A stretch of DNA of 64,000 nucleotides from Streptomyces zhihengii (GCF_016919245.1 NZ_JAFEJA010000001.1:2576001-2640000), one strand, 5' to 3'; positions 17,421 to 26,278 are shown, counted from the stretch's first letter. Notes: generated by a model not told the origin, from the letters alone. Numbers and translations: made by a program.

Positions 17421-17462
17421 TCAGCGGTCACTGCGGACCGGCGCGCTGCTGCCGATAATCAT
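17421..17462 (-). CDS. Possible leader peptide for cimA attenuation (13 residues)
   Basis: The short open frame MIIGSSAPVRSDR ends 55 nt before the attenuator stem. It has two adjacent isoleucine codons (ATT ATC) directly after the start, fitting control by the pathway end product isoleucine. No good ribosome site is visible. A -10-like CACACT lies at 17484-17489 on the same strand. This is an inference; the run of regulatory codons is shorter than in the ilvB leader. Confidence 0.4.
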   Translation of the reverse strand: MIIGSSAPVRSDR

Positions 17463-17568
17463 GGCGAACGAGAGCACGGGGGCAGTGTGCCACAGGCCGG
17501 GGGTCCCCCGACCGGGGGTCTCACGATGCGAACCGGGCGCTGTCTGCGTGTCGGGGGGCTCGGGTGCG

Positions 17569-17735
17569 GGCAGCCTCCTCCGCCCGTCCGGAGGCAGCCT
17601 CTTCAGCCCGTCCGGGGGCTTGGGCGGGGGCAGCCTCTTCAGCCCGTCCGGGGGCTCGGGCGGGGGCAGCCTCTTCAGCCCGTCCGGGGGCTCGGGCGGG
17701 GGCAGCCTCTTCAGCCCGTCCGGCGATTGAGGACA
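17569..17735. repeat. 36-bp tandem repeat block
   Basis: Units beginning GGCAGCCTCTTCAGCCCGTC start at 17593, 17629, 17665 and 17701, exactly 36 bp apart, with a diverged unit at 17569. The last unit ends in TCAGCCCGTCCGGCGATTGA, a dispersed element also seen at 60873. Several frames stay open through the block only because 36 is a multiple of 3. It lies in the 0.83-kb gap between cimA and tetR. Confidence 0.85.
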
Positions 17736-17830
17736 CCGTGCGCAGCGCGGTGCTGCGACCACCGGGGGTCCGCGGGGCGATGCGCGGCGGACCGAGACGG
17801 TGGGTGCCACAGGCCCGGCCACGGCCGCGG

Positions 17831-18033
17831 GCCGGTGGTCGCGGCACGGCCTGCGGCCGTGGCCTCAAACGCCGGACGGGCTGGAAAGGCAACGCCGCAC
17901 GAGCGGCGGAGACCAGGCGGCGGCCCGACCCGGCCCCGGCCGCGAGCCGGTGGACGCGGCACGGCCTGCGGCCGTGTCCTCAAACGCCGGACGGGCTGGA
18001 AAGGCAACGCCGCACGAGCGGCGGAGACCAGGC
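17831..18033. repeat. Pair of 88-bp direct repeats
   Basis: 17831-17918 and 17946-18033 are near-identical (about two differences), offset by 115 bp. Each contains the inverted dispersed motif CCTCAAACGCCGGACGGGCT at 17863 or 17978. The second copy ends 30 bp from the stop of the tetR gene. Confidence 0.85.
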
Positions 18034-18062
18034 AGGCGGAGGCCAAGCCGCCGGCCGCGTCC

Positions 18063-18683
18063 TCACGCTGCGGGACGGCTGGGAAGCAAGGTCTCCGTGA
18101 TGAAGTCCGCTACGTGGGAGAGGACCTGGGGGCGGCCCGTGCCCGGTATGCCGACCGCGACGTGGACGCTGAACCCGTCCAGCAGCGCGCGCATCCGCGC
18201 GGCGGTGCGGGCCGGGTCGACGGGGCGGAACTCGTCGCGGGAGATGCCCTCGGCGAGCAGGGCGACCAGGTCCCGGTGCCAGGCGCCCTCGATCGCGGCC
18301 TGGCGGGCGCGGGCGTCGTCGTCGGCGTACTGCGAGCGGTTCCAGACCTCCAGCCAGAGCGTCCAGTGCGGGTCGCGCGGGCCGTCGGGGACGTAGAGGT
18401 CGACGTAGGCGTCCAGGCGCTCGCGCACCGGGCCCTCGCGGGAGAGCAGCGCCCCGCGTTCGGCCCCGAGGCGGCCCTCGCTCCACTCCAGGGTCTGGAG
18501 CAGCAGTTCGTCCTTCGTGCGGAAGTAGTAGAGGAGGTGGCCGCTGCTCATGCCGACCTCGCGCCCCAGCCCGGCCATCGTCAGCCCGTCGAGCCCGCGC
18601 GCGGCGATGGTCTCCATCGCCGCGGCGAGCACGTCCTCGCGCGGCGGGGCCGCGTTGCGGCGGCGGGACGGGGCGGGGGTCAT
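18063..18683 (-). CDS. TetR-family regulator of the urease/agmatine deiminase cluster
   Basis: 206-residue TetR-type DNA-binding protein. The helix-turn-helix lies at about residues 15-62 (ARGLDGLTMAGLGREVG, SSGHLLYYFRTKDELL), of the BetI-like subtype, followed by an all-helical ligand domain ending in VADFITETLLPSR. It is transcribed 46 bp behind the agmatine deiminase gene on the same strand, so it may be the last gene of the ureAB-ureC-deiminase unit and its local repressor. The ligand is unknown. Confidence 0.88.
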   Translation of the reverse strand: MTPAPSRRRNAAPPREDVLAAAMETIAARGLDGLTMAGLGREVGMSSGHLLYYFRTKDELLLQTLEWSEGRLGAERGALLSREGPVRERLDAYVDLYVPDGPRDPHWTLWLEVWNRSQYADDDARARQAAIEGAWHRDLVALLAEGISRDEFRPVDPARTAARMRALLDGFSVHVAVGIPGTGRPQVLSHVADFITETLLPSRPAA

Positions 18684-18729
18684 GCGGCGGCTGCCGCGTG
18701 CGTGGCGTTCACCCGTACGTTCTACCTGA

Positions 18730-19752
18730 TCAGCCGCGGACGGCGGGCTGCTGCTGGGTGATGCAGTGGATGCCGCCGCCGCCCGCGAAGATCTCGCGCG
18801 CGTCGACGAGCGTCACCGTCCGGTCCGGGTACAGGCGCCGGAAGATGCCGGCCGCGATCTCGTCGCGCGGGTCGTCGAAGGCGCACAGCACCACGCCGCC
18901 GTTGCAGACGTAGTGGTTGATGTACGAGTAGTCGGCCCACTCGCCGTCCTCGTCGCGCAGCACGGTGGGGGCGGGCACCTCGACGACCTCCAGCCGGCGG
19001 CCCCGGGCGTCGGTGGCGTCGCGCAGCAGGTCGGCGTTGGCCCGGCCGATCGCGTGGTCGGGGTGGGCGGGGTCGGGCTGGGTGTGGCAGACGACGACGC
19101 CGGGGCCGGCGAACGCGGCGACGATGTCGACATGGCCGCGGGTGCCGTACCGGCCGTAGTCGCCGGTGAGCCCGCGCGGCAGCCAGATGGCCTTCGTCGT
19201 GCCGAGTCGCGCGTGGATCTCCTGCTCGACCTCCTCGCGGGTCCAGCCGGGGTTGCGTTCGGGGCCGAGCTGGACGGTGTCGGTGAGCAGTACAGTGCCC
19301 TCGCCGTCGACATGGAGGCCGCCGCCCTCGTTGACGAGCGGCGAGGAGTGCACGGGCACCCCGGCGAGGCCGGCGACATGGCGGGCGATCAGGGCGTCGT
19401 GGTCCCAGCGTGCCCAGTCGGCGGCGCCCCAGCCGTTGAACACCCAGTCGACGGCGGCGAGCTGGGAGCCGTCGGTCACGAAGGTGGGGCCGATGTCGCG
19501 CATCCAGGCGTCGTCGAGGTCGTGCTCGACGACCTCGACGTCCGGGCCGAGGAGGGCGCGGGCGCCGTCCGACTGGCCCCGGCCGGCGACGACGGTCACG
19601 GGTTCGAAGCGGCGCACGGCCCGGGCGACCGAGGCCCAGGCGGCGCGGGCCCCGGCCAGTTCCGCGTCGTCGGCGAAGGTCGGGTTGGGGCCCGGCCAGG
19701 CCATCCAGGTGCGCTCGTGGGGGGCCCACTCGGCGGGCATGCGGAAGGTCAC
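18730..19752 (-). CDS. Agmatine deiminase
   Basis: Hydrolyses agmatine to N-carbamoylputrescine and ammonia (EC 3.5.3.12) by the guanidino-modifying (PAD-like) mechanism; cytoplasmic. 340 residues. The family blocks are present: PAEWAPHERTWMAWP at the N-terminus, DDAWMRDIGPTF, NEGGGLHVDGEG, GHVDIVAAF and the C-terminal GGGGIHCITQQQP with catalytic Cys330. GTG at 19752 was chosen because AGGAG lies 8 nt upstream. It begins 12 bp after the ureC stop, so it is in the same operon. No N-carbamoylputrescine amidase (aguB) gene is seen in the window, which raises the question of whether the urease-like neighbour handles that product. Confidence 0.9.
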   Translation of the reverse strand: MTFRMPAEWAPHERTWMAWPGPNPTFADDAELAGARAAWASVARAVRRFEPVTVVAGRGQSDGARALLGPDVEVVEHDLDDAWMRDIGPTFVTDGSQLAAVDWVFNGWGAADWARWDHDALIARHVAGLAGVPVHSSPLVNEGGGLHVDGEGTVLLTDTVQLGPERNPGWTREEVEQEIHARLGTTKAIWLPRGLTGDYGRYGTRGHVDIVAAFAGPGVVVCHTQPDPAHPDHAIGRANADLLRDATDARGRRLEVVEVPAPTVLRDEDGEWADYSYINHYVCNGGVVLCAFDDPRDEIAAGIFRRLYPDRTVTLVDAREIFAGGGGIHCITQQQPAVRG

Positions 19753-19763
19753 GGCGAGGGCTC

Positions 19764-21497
19764 CTAGAGGAAGTAGAGGCGGTTGAGGGAGACGGACTCG
19801 GCGGGTGCGGAGCGCAGCGGGGCCCCGTCGAGGGTGACCAGTCCCGTACGGCCGTCCACCGCGACCTCGCCGGTGCGGGAGTTGAGCAGCAGGTCGCGCG
19901 GGCCGATGCCGCGGGTGCCGCGCACCGCGACGCGGCGCCGGCGGGTGGGCATCGAGTCGGAGCCGAGGTCGACGGCCGCCCGGGCGACAAAGGCGACGGA
20001 GATGTCGGCGGGTGTCGCGCCGTACGCGCCGAACTGCGGTCCGAGCACGAGGGGTTCGCAGGTGTCGGTGGCCGCGTTGGGGTCGCCCGTCACTCCGTAC
20101 GCGGGGAAGCCGGACTTGAGCACGAGCTGCGGCTTGGCGCCGAAGAACTCCGGGCGCCACAGCACGATGTCGGCCATCTTGCCGGTCTCGATGGAGCCGA
20201 TCTCGTGGGAGAGCCCGTGGGCGACGGCCGGGTTGACGGTCAGCTTCGCGAGGTAGCGCAGGACGCGGGCGTTGTCGTCGTGCTCGCCGTCGCCGGGCAG
20301 CGGGCCGAGTTCGGCCTTCATCTTGCCCGCCATGGCGAACGTGCGGCGCACGGTCTCCCCGGCGCGCCCCATGCCCTGGGCGTCGGAGGAGGTGATGCCG
20401 ATGGCCCCGAGGTCGTGCAGCACGTCCTCGGCGCCCATGGTCCCCTCCCGGATGCGGTCGCGGGCCATGGCCGCGTCGCCGGGCAGGTCGGTCTTGAGCT
20501 GGTGGACGGAGACGATCATGCCGTAGTGCTCGGCGACGGCGTCCCGGCCGAAGGGCAGGGTGGGATTGGTGGAGGAGCCGATGACGTTGGGCACCCCGGC
20601 CATCCGCAGCACGTCGGGGACGTGCCCGCCGCCGCAGCCCTCGATGTGGAAGGCGTGGATGGTGCGTCCGTCGAGCACGCTCAGGGTGTCCTCCACCGAG
20701 AGGCACTCGTTGAGTCCGTCGCTGTGCAGGGCGACCTGGACGTCGTGCTCCTCGGCGACGCGCAGGGCGGTGTCCAGGGCCCGGGTGTGCGCGCCCATGT
20801 CCTCGTGCACCTTGAAGCCGGAGGCGCCGCCCTCGGCCAGCGCCTCGACGAGCGGGGCGGGATCGGACGACGAACCCCGCGCGAGGAAGCCGATGTTGAC
20901 GGGCCAGGCGTCGAAGGCGCCGAAGGCGTGCCGCAGCGCCCAGGGCGAGTTGACGCCGACGCCCCAGACGGGGCCGAACTCCTGGCCGATGACGGTGGTG
21001 ACGCCGGACGCCAGGGACGCCTCCATGATCCGCGGCGACAGCAGGTGCACATGGGTGTCGACGGCGCCGGCCGTGGCGATCAGGCCCTCGCCGGAGACGA
21101 TCGAGGTGCCGGTGCCGACGACGACGTCCACGCCGTCGAGGGTGTCCGGGTTGCCCGCCCGCCCGATGGCGTGGATGCGGCCCTCCCGGATGCCGATCGA
21201 GACCTTGCGGATGCCCAGCACCGCGTCGATCACCAGGACGTTGCTGATGACGACGTCGCAGGTCTCGCGGACGGCGGCGGCCTTGAGGTGGAGGCCGTCG
21301 CGCGCGGTCTTGCCGAAGCCGGCGAGGAACTCGTCGCCGGGCCGCTGGCTGTCGGACTCGACGCGCACCACGAGACCGGTGTCGCCGAGCACGACCCGGT
21401 CGCCGGCCCTGGGGCCGTGCACGGAGGCGTACTCGTAGGGGTCCGTCCGGCGGGCGGCCGGGCGGCTGTGGTCGTGGTGGCGGGTGGGCCTGCTCAT
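19764..21497 (-). CDS. ureC: Divergent urease alpha subunit (UreC-like amidohydrolase)
   Basis: 577-residue urease alpha-type metallohydrolase. Compared with Klebsiella urease from memory, the dinickel ligands are kept: His149 and His151 (DTHVHLL), the carbamylated Lys229 in GFKVHEDMG, His258 (VALHSD), His284 (HAFHIEG) and Asp372 (TSSDAQGMGR). Catalytic His332 and Arg348 also align. Two parts differ: the flap MVCHHL-type motif is IVSVHQL (Cys replaced by Val, second His by Gln), and the GGGTGPAAGTHATTCTPG-type substrate loop is rewritten as GQEFGPVWGVGVNSP, about 3 residues shorter. The ATG overlaps the ureAB stop (ATGA), showing translational coupling. No ureD/E/F/G accessory genes are nearby. 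It may be a true urease matured in trans or an enzyme for a larger ureido substrate. Confidence 0.88.
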   Translation of the reverse strand: MSRPTRHHDHSRPAARRTDPYEYASVHGPRAGDRVVLGDTGLVVRVESDSQRPGDEFLAGFGKTARDGLHLKAAAVRETCDVVISNVLVIDAVLGIRKVSIGIREGRIHAIGRAGNPDTLDGVDVVVGTGTSIVSGEGLIATAGAVDTHVHLLSPRIMEASLASGVTTVIGQEFGPVWGVGVNSPWALRHAFGAFDAWPVNIGFLARGSSSDPAPLVEALAEGGASGFKVHEDMGAHTRALDTALRVAEEHDVQVALHSDGLNECLSVEDTLSVLDGRTIHAFHIEGCGGGHVPDVLRMAGVPNVIGSSTNPTLPFGRDAVAEHYGMIVSVHQLKTDLPGDAAMARDRIREGTMGAEDVLHDLGAIGITSSDAQGMGRAGETVRRTFAMAGKMKAELGPLPGDGEHDDNARVLRYLAKLTVNPAVAHGLSHEIGSIETGKMADIVLWRPEFFGAKPQLVLKSGFPAYGVTGDPNAATDTCEPLVLGPQFGAYGATPADISVAFVARAAVDLGSDSMPTRRRRVAVRGTRGIGPRDLLLNSRTGEVAVDGRTGLVTLDGAPLRSAPAESVSLNRLYFL

Positions 21498-22243
21498 GGT
21501 GCCGTTCCTTCCGTGCCTTCCGTGCCTTCCGTGCCGTGCGCGTCGCCGTCGTCGGCGTCGGCGTCGGCCGTGCCCAGGTAGCCGCAGGCGGCGGCCCGGC
21601 GCAGGGCCTCCTCCTTCGCTCCCGGGGCATCCAGCGGGCCGTCGACGAGCCCGGCGAAGCCGATGGCGACGCGGTCGCCGCCGATGGGCAGCAGCCCGAC
21701 CTCCTCGGTGGCGCCCGCGTCGAAGCGCACGGACGACCCGGCGGGCACGGCGAGCCGCATGCCGTAGGCGGCCGACCGGTCGAAGGAGAGCCGCGGATTG
21801 GCCTCGAAGAAGTGGAAGTGCGAGGTGACGCTGACGGGTACGGACGCGGTGTTGCGCACGGTCAGGGTGCGGGCGGGGCCGGGCTCGTCCTGGCCGGGGC
21901 CGGGCAGCAGGGCGCCGGGGGCCGCCGCGCCGAGACCGCCGCCGCCGATCGGGTCGGTGACGACCGCCAGCCGGGAGCCGTCGTCGAACACGGCCTCGAC
22001 GTGCACCTCGGTGACGATGTCGGCGACACCCGGCAGCACGTCGTCGGGGCCGAGCACGGCCCGGGCCGCCTCGATCGCCTCCGTGAGCCGCCGCCCGTCG
22101 CGCGCCGCCTCGCAGACGGTGTCCGCGACGAGCGCGGTGGCCTCGGGGACGTTGAGCCGCAGTCCGCGGGCGCGCCGGGCCCGGGCGAGCTCGGCGGCGC
22201 CGAACAGCAGCAGCCGGTCCCGCTCGGTCGGGGTCAGTCTCAT
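21494..22243 (-). CDS. ureAB: Fused urease gamma-beta subunit (UreA-UreB)
   Basis: 249 residues. Residues 1-100 match UreA (MRLTPTERDRLLLFGAAELA, LPGVADIVTEVHVEA) and about 105-225 match UreB (SVPVSVTSHFHFFEANPRL, AVPAGSSVRFDAGATEEVGL). The gamma-beta fusion recalls Helicobacter UreA. It assembles with UreC into the urease core. Start ATG has GGAGGTG just upstream. The acidic C-tail ends with GTEGTEGTEG encoded by a 9-bp repeat (21507-21533), each unit of which carries GGAAGG, the probable ribosome site of the overlapping ureC. First gene of the four-gene cluster, behind a TAGAGT -10-like box at 22280-22285. Confidence 0.92.
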   Translation of the reverse strand: MRLTPTERDRLLLFGAAELARARRARGLRLNVPEATALVADTVCEAARDGRRLTEAIEAARAVLGPDDVLPGVADIVTEVHVEAVFDDGSRLAVVTDPIGGGGLGAAAPGALLPGPGQDEPGPARTLTVRNTASVPVSVTSHFHFFEANPRLSFDRSAAYGMRLAVPAGSSVRFDAGATEEVGLLPIGGDRVAIGFAGLVDGPLDAPGAKEEALRRAAACGYLGTADADADDGDAHGTEGTEGTEGTAP

Positions 22244-22279
22244 GCCGGCACCTCCACACGCGCCTGAACTTTGAGCACC

Positions 22280-22285
22280 ACTCTA
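22280..22285 (-). promoter_or_regulatory. Candidate -10 box for the ureAB cluster
   Basis: TAGAGT on the minus strand fits the Streptomyces -10 consensus and would give a 5' leader of about 35 nt. A TTGACG lies only 8 nt further upstream, too close to serve as its -35. Confidence 0.3.
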
Positions 22286-22394
22286 ACAATGCCCGTCAAG
22301 ACTCCCACGGGCCCACCGAAACCCTTGCCCAGCAGTGCACACCACCGGATACACATTGGAGCGTCACTCGAACATGACTCCCGGAAACGACAGC

Positions 22395-22427
22395 GGCCCC
22401 GCGACCTGCGGTGCAGGTCGCGGGGCC
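22395..22427 (-). terminator. Terminator of ilvE
   Basis: Perfect 15-bp stem (22395-22409 with 22413-22427) and a 3-nt loop, 21 nt after the ilvE stop codon. Confidence 0.85.
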
Positions 22428-22448
22428 GGTGCGGGTGCCGGGGGGCCG

Positions 22449-23537
22449 TCAGCCGAGTTCGTGCGTCCAGCCGTGGACGTCCTCGGCACGGCCGGTCTGG
22501 ATGTCGAGCAGCGCCTTGCGCAGCTTCATGGTGACCTCGCCCGGCCGGCCGCCGGACTGCTCCCACTCGCCGTCCCTGGTCTTGACCGTGCCGACCGGGG
22601 TGATCACGGCGGCGGTGCCGCAGGCGAAGACCTCCTTGAGGGCGCCGCTCTCCGTGTCGGCCCTCCACTGCTCGATGGAGATCCGGCCCTCCCGCGACGG
22701 GTGGCCGAGGTCCTCGGCGAGCCGCAGGAGCGAGTCGCGGGTGATGCCCGCGAGGAGGGAGCCGGTGAGCGCCGGGGTGACGATGTGGTCCTCGTAGACG
22801 AAGTACAGGTTCATCCCGCCGAGCTCCTCGACCCACCGGTGCTCGACGGCGTCGAGGTAGGCGACCTGGGCGCAGCCGTGGGTGGCGGCCTCGGCCTGGG
22901 CGAGCAGGGAGGCGGCGTAGTTGCCGCCGGTCTTGGCGTCGCCCATGCCGCCGGGGACCGCGCGCACCCGGTCCTCGGAGAGCCAGATGGAGACGGGCTC
23001 GACGCCGCCGGGGAAGTAGGCGCCGGCCGGCGAGGCGATGACGATGAAGAGGTACTCGTTGGCCGGCCGCACGCCCAGGCCGACCTCCGCGGCGATCATG
23101 AAGGGGCGCAGGTAGAGCGAGGACTCCCCGCCGTGCTCCGGGACCCACGCCTTGTCCTGCTGGACGAGCGCGTCGCAGGCGCCGATGAACAGCTCGACGG
23201 GCAGCTCGGGCATGGCCAGCCGGCGGGCGGACGCCTGGAAGCGGCGCGCGTTGGCGTCGGGGCGGAAGGTGACGACCGAGCCGTCGGGACGGCGGTACGC
23301 CTTGAGCCCCTCGAAGATCTCCTGCGCGTAGTGCAGGGTCATGTTCGCCGGGTCGATCGACAGCGGCGCGTACGGGACGAGCTCGGCGTCGTGCCAGCCT
23401 CGGCCCTCGGTCCACTTGATCGTCACCATGTGATCGGTGAAGTGGCGGCCGAAGCCGGGGTCGGTCAGGATCGCCTCGCGCTCGGCGTCGGACAGCGGGT
23501 GCGAGGAGGGCTTGAGCTCGATCGTGGGCGTCGTCAT
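22449..23537 (-). CDS. ilvE: Branched-chain amino acid aminotransferase
   Basis: PLP enzyme (EC 2.6.1.42) for the last step of Ile, Val and Leu synthesis and the first step of their breakdown. 362 residues, fold-type IV. It shows the [15 protein letters not shown] segment, the PLP lysine in [13 protein letters not shown] and the phosphate-binding [12 protein letters not shown] near the C-terminus. ATG at 23537 ([10 protein letters not shown]) has AAGGA 11 nt upstream; in-frame codons further upstream run through the non-coding palindrome and were rejected. Its 5' region contains a 28-bp perfect palindrome. Confidence 0.95.
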   Translation of the reverse strand: MTTPTIELKPSSHPLSDAEREAILTDPGFGRHFTDHMVTIKWTEGRGWHDAELVPYAPLSIDPANMTLHYAQEIFEGLKAYRRPDGSVVTFRPDANARRFQASARRLAMPELPVELFIGACDALVQQDKAWVPEHGGESSLYLRPFMIAAEVGLGVRPANEYLFIVIASPAGAYFPGGVEPVSIWLSEDRVRAVPGGMGDAKTGGNYAASLLAQAEAATHGCAQVAYLDAVEHRWVEELGGMNLYFVYEDHIVTPALTGSLLAGITRDSLLRLAEDLGHPSREGRISIEQWRADTESGALKEVFACGTAAVITPVGTVKTRDGEWEQSGGRPGEVTMKLRKALLDIQTGRAEDVHGWTHELG

Positions 23538-23586
23538 GAGTGGATGTCCTTCACCGGTTGTCAGTGGCGGACCGCGCTCACGCCGG

Positions 23587-23614
23587 GCCGATGCTCGGAC
23601 GTCCGAGCATCGGC
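23587..23614. promoter_or_regulatory. Perfect 28-bp palindrome in the ilvE leader region
   Basis: A gap-free inverted repeat with centre CGGAC/GTCCG and outer arms GCCGATGCTC/GAGCATCGGC. It lies 50 nt upstream of the ilvE start and 22 nt downstream of a GATAAT -10-like box at 23636-23641 (minus strand). It could be an operator or a 5' UTR hairpin. Confidence 0.55.
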
Positions 23615-23715
23615 GTGCGCCACGGCCCACGTTCGATTATCGCGCGCGGAGGACCGGGCAGGGAACAGCGTGGAGGCGGCCCCGGGATCGATGGTTGCAC
23701 CCGGGGCCGTGCAGG

Positions 23716-23757
23716 AGAAGCCACCGGGCGCGGAGGGGATGCGACCCGGCGGCTTCT
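23716..23757 (-). terminator. Terminator of leuB
   Basis: Arms 23716-23728 and 23745-23757 pair with one mismatch. A second small hairpin (CGGGGG/CCCCCG) lies at 23766-23781, closer to the leuB stop. Confidence 0.6.
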
Positions 23758-23800
23758 GGGGGTGTCGGGGGACAGCCCCCGGATGTGTGAGTCCGGCGGG

Positions 23801-24844
<1,044 letters not shown>

Positions 24845-24944
24845 GTCGGCACCCTACTCCCGCGTCCCATTCGGTGACATTCGGCGTCCGGCATGTGGAC
24901 TCCGTGTCGCCGTGCGGGACGGTTGCGGGAGGAGAAGGGGCAGC

Positions 24945-25178
24945 TCAGTGGCCGGTCTCGCCACCGTTGTCACGGCGGTCGAGGGCGCGCTGCAGGGCGG
25001 CGGCCGCGTTCCTGCGGTCGGCCTCGGAGGCGCGGGAGGTACGGCGGGCGCGGCGGGCGGTCTCAGCGGACATGATGATCGACTCCTCGGAGATCGGAAT
25101 GATTTCGAAGGCGCCGGAAGGGGCGGGGAGCGTGCCGCAGGGGTTGCCTGCGCGGGGGCACTGGCTCACGACCGCCAT
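24945..25178 (-). CDS. Small conserved-type protein of unknown function
   Basis: 77 codons. The C-terminal half is basic and helical (ARRARRTSRASEADRRNAAAALQRALDRR) and was probably conserved for an RNA, DNA or membrane contact, but no family is recognised. The N-terminal half has two Cys (SQCPRAGNPCG) and GAFEIIPISEES. Third-codon GC stays near 90 percent over the first 35 codons, which supports the longer start at 25178, although GGAG before the internal ATG at 25073 (42 residues) is the better ribosome site. Divergent from the DUF1206 gene; the 206-bp gap 25179-25384 is locally AT-rich and probably holds both promoters. Confidence 0.6.
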   Translation of the reverse strand: MAVVSQCPRAGNPCGTLPAPSGAFEIIPISEESIIMSAETARRARRTSRASEADRRNAAAALQRALDRRDNGGETGH

Positions 25179-25384
25179 TCGCTGGATCGAGCGAGACGTT
25201 CGGCTCCTACAAAACTAGGGCAGCCGGACACTTCTGTCTCCACAATTACTCGGACTTCCTACTATCTGAGACGGCACCCCTCCCCACCTGCACCGGCGCT
25301 CCCGCCCCCCGCGGCGGCCCCGGCCTCCCGGCGCGCGCCGTTTCGCCACCGGTTCCGGGGGCAGCCGCGTCCGGGGAGGTTGAC

Positions 25385-26218
25385 ATGAACGCTCATGTAC
25401 TGGGGGCCCGCGGGTCCGCGAAGGCCCGCAAGGCGGCGAACAGCAAGGCCGTCGGCTACGGCGCCCGGTGGGGCCTGGCGGCCCGCGGGGTGCTCTACAT
25501 CCTGATCGGTGTGCTCGCGCTGCAGATCGCCGTCGGCGACGGCGGCGAGCAGGCCGACCGGGGCGGGGCGCTCGCGACGCTCGCGGAGCAGCCCTTCGGC
25601 TCGGTGATGCTCTGGGTCGTCGGCATCGGACTCGTCGGCATGGCGCTGTGGCGCCTGTCGGAGGCGGCCTTCGGCGCCGCGGGGCCGGACGGGCACAAGG
25701 CGTCCAAGCGGGCGCTCTCCGGAGCGCGGGCGGTCTTCTACGCGTTCGTCGCCTACTCGGTGCTCTCCTTCGCGGCGGGCGAGAGCGGCAGCGGCTCCAG
25801 CGACCAGCAGTCCAAGGACGTCACCTCGCGCGCCCTGGAGCTGCCCGCCGGTCAGTGGCTGGTGGGTCTGGCCGGCGCCGGGATCGTGGTGGCCGGTGTG
25901 GTGGTCGCGGCGCGTGCCGCGATGCGCAAGTACCACAAGCACCTGAAGCGCGGTGAGATGTCGCGCGGCGCCCGCCGCTTCACCGACGTCACCGGCGTGG
26001 GCGGCGGCGTCGCCCGCGGTGCGGTCTTCGCGGTGATCGGCTTCTTCGTGGCACGTGCCGCGATCCAGTACGACCCGGACGAGGCCAAGGGCTTCGACGA
26101 CGCCCTGCGGACCTTCGCCGGTACGCCCGCCGGGCCCTGGCTGCTCGGTCTGATCGCGGCCGGTCTCGCGCTCTTCGGGATCTTCTCGTTCGCGATGGCG
26201 CGGTGGCGCAAGGTGTGA
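25385..26218 (+). CDS. DUF1206 integral membrane protein
   Basis: 277 residues with six predicted TM helices arranged as three repeats of about 75 residues, each pairing two helices around an acidic loop (ARWGLAARGVLYILIGVLAL, SGARAVFYAFVAYSVL, VARGAVFAVIGFFVARAA start the repeats). This is the DUF1206 family, common in high-GC Gram-positives; its function is unknown. Start ATG follows GGGGAGG. It stands alone, ends at a perfect terminator and faces a small convergent gene. Confidence 0.9.
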   Translation: MNAHVLGARGSAKARKAANSKAVGYGARWGLAARGVLYILIGVLALQIAVGDGGEQADRGGALATLAEQPFGSVMLWVVGIGLVGMALWRLSEAAFGAAGPDGHKASKRALSGARAVFYAFVAYSVLSFAAGESGSGSSDQQSKDVTSRALELPAGQWLVGLAGAGIVVAGVVVAARAAMRKYHKHLKRGEMSRGARRFTDVTGVGGGVARGAVFAVIGFFVARAAIQYDPDEAKGFDDALRTFAGTPAGPWLLGLIAAGLALFGIFSFAMARWRKV

Positions 26219-26236
26219 GCCGCGGCTGACGCGCGA

Positions 26237-26270
26237 GGGCGGGGACGGCACCCGGGTGCCGTCCCCGCCC
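26237..26270. terminator. Bidirectional terminator, 34-bp palindrome
   Basis: GGGCGGGGACGGCACCC (26237-26253) abuts its perfect complement (26254-26270), followed by TTT, between convergent genes. Confidence 0.85.
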
Positions 26271-26278
26271 TTTCGCGT

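Noticed and set aside
17569..17735. CRISPR-like array
   Set aside because: The units are contiguous 36-bp tandem repeats without unique spacers, and no cas genes are present.
17389..17822. Repeat proteins encoded by the 36-bp tandem block on either strand
   Set aside because: Frames stay open only because the unit is a multiple of three. There is no ribosome site, and the two strands give unrelated 12-residue repeats.
19753..21630. Long frame extending upstream from agmatine deiminase through ureC
   Set aside because: It is ureC in another frame, rich in Arg/Pro; the deiminase has a clear AGGAG-GTG start at 19752.
22286..22299. TTGACG as the -35 of the ureAB promoter
   Set aside because: Only 8 nt from the TAGAGT box, far from the 17-18 nt spacing required.
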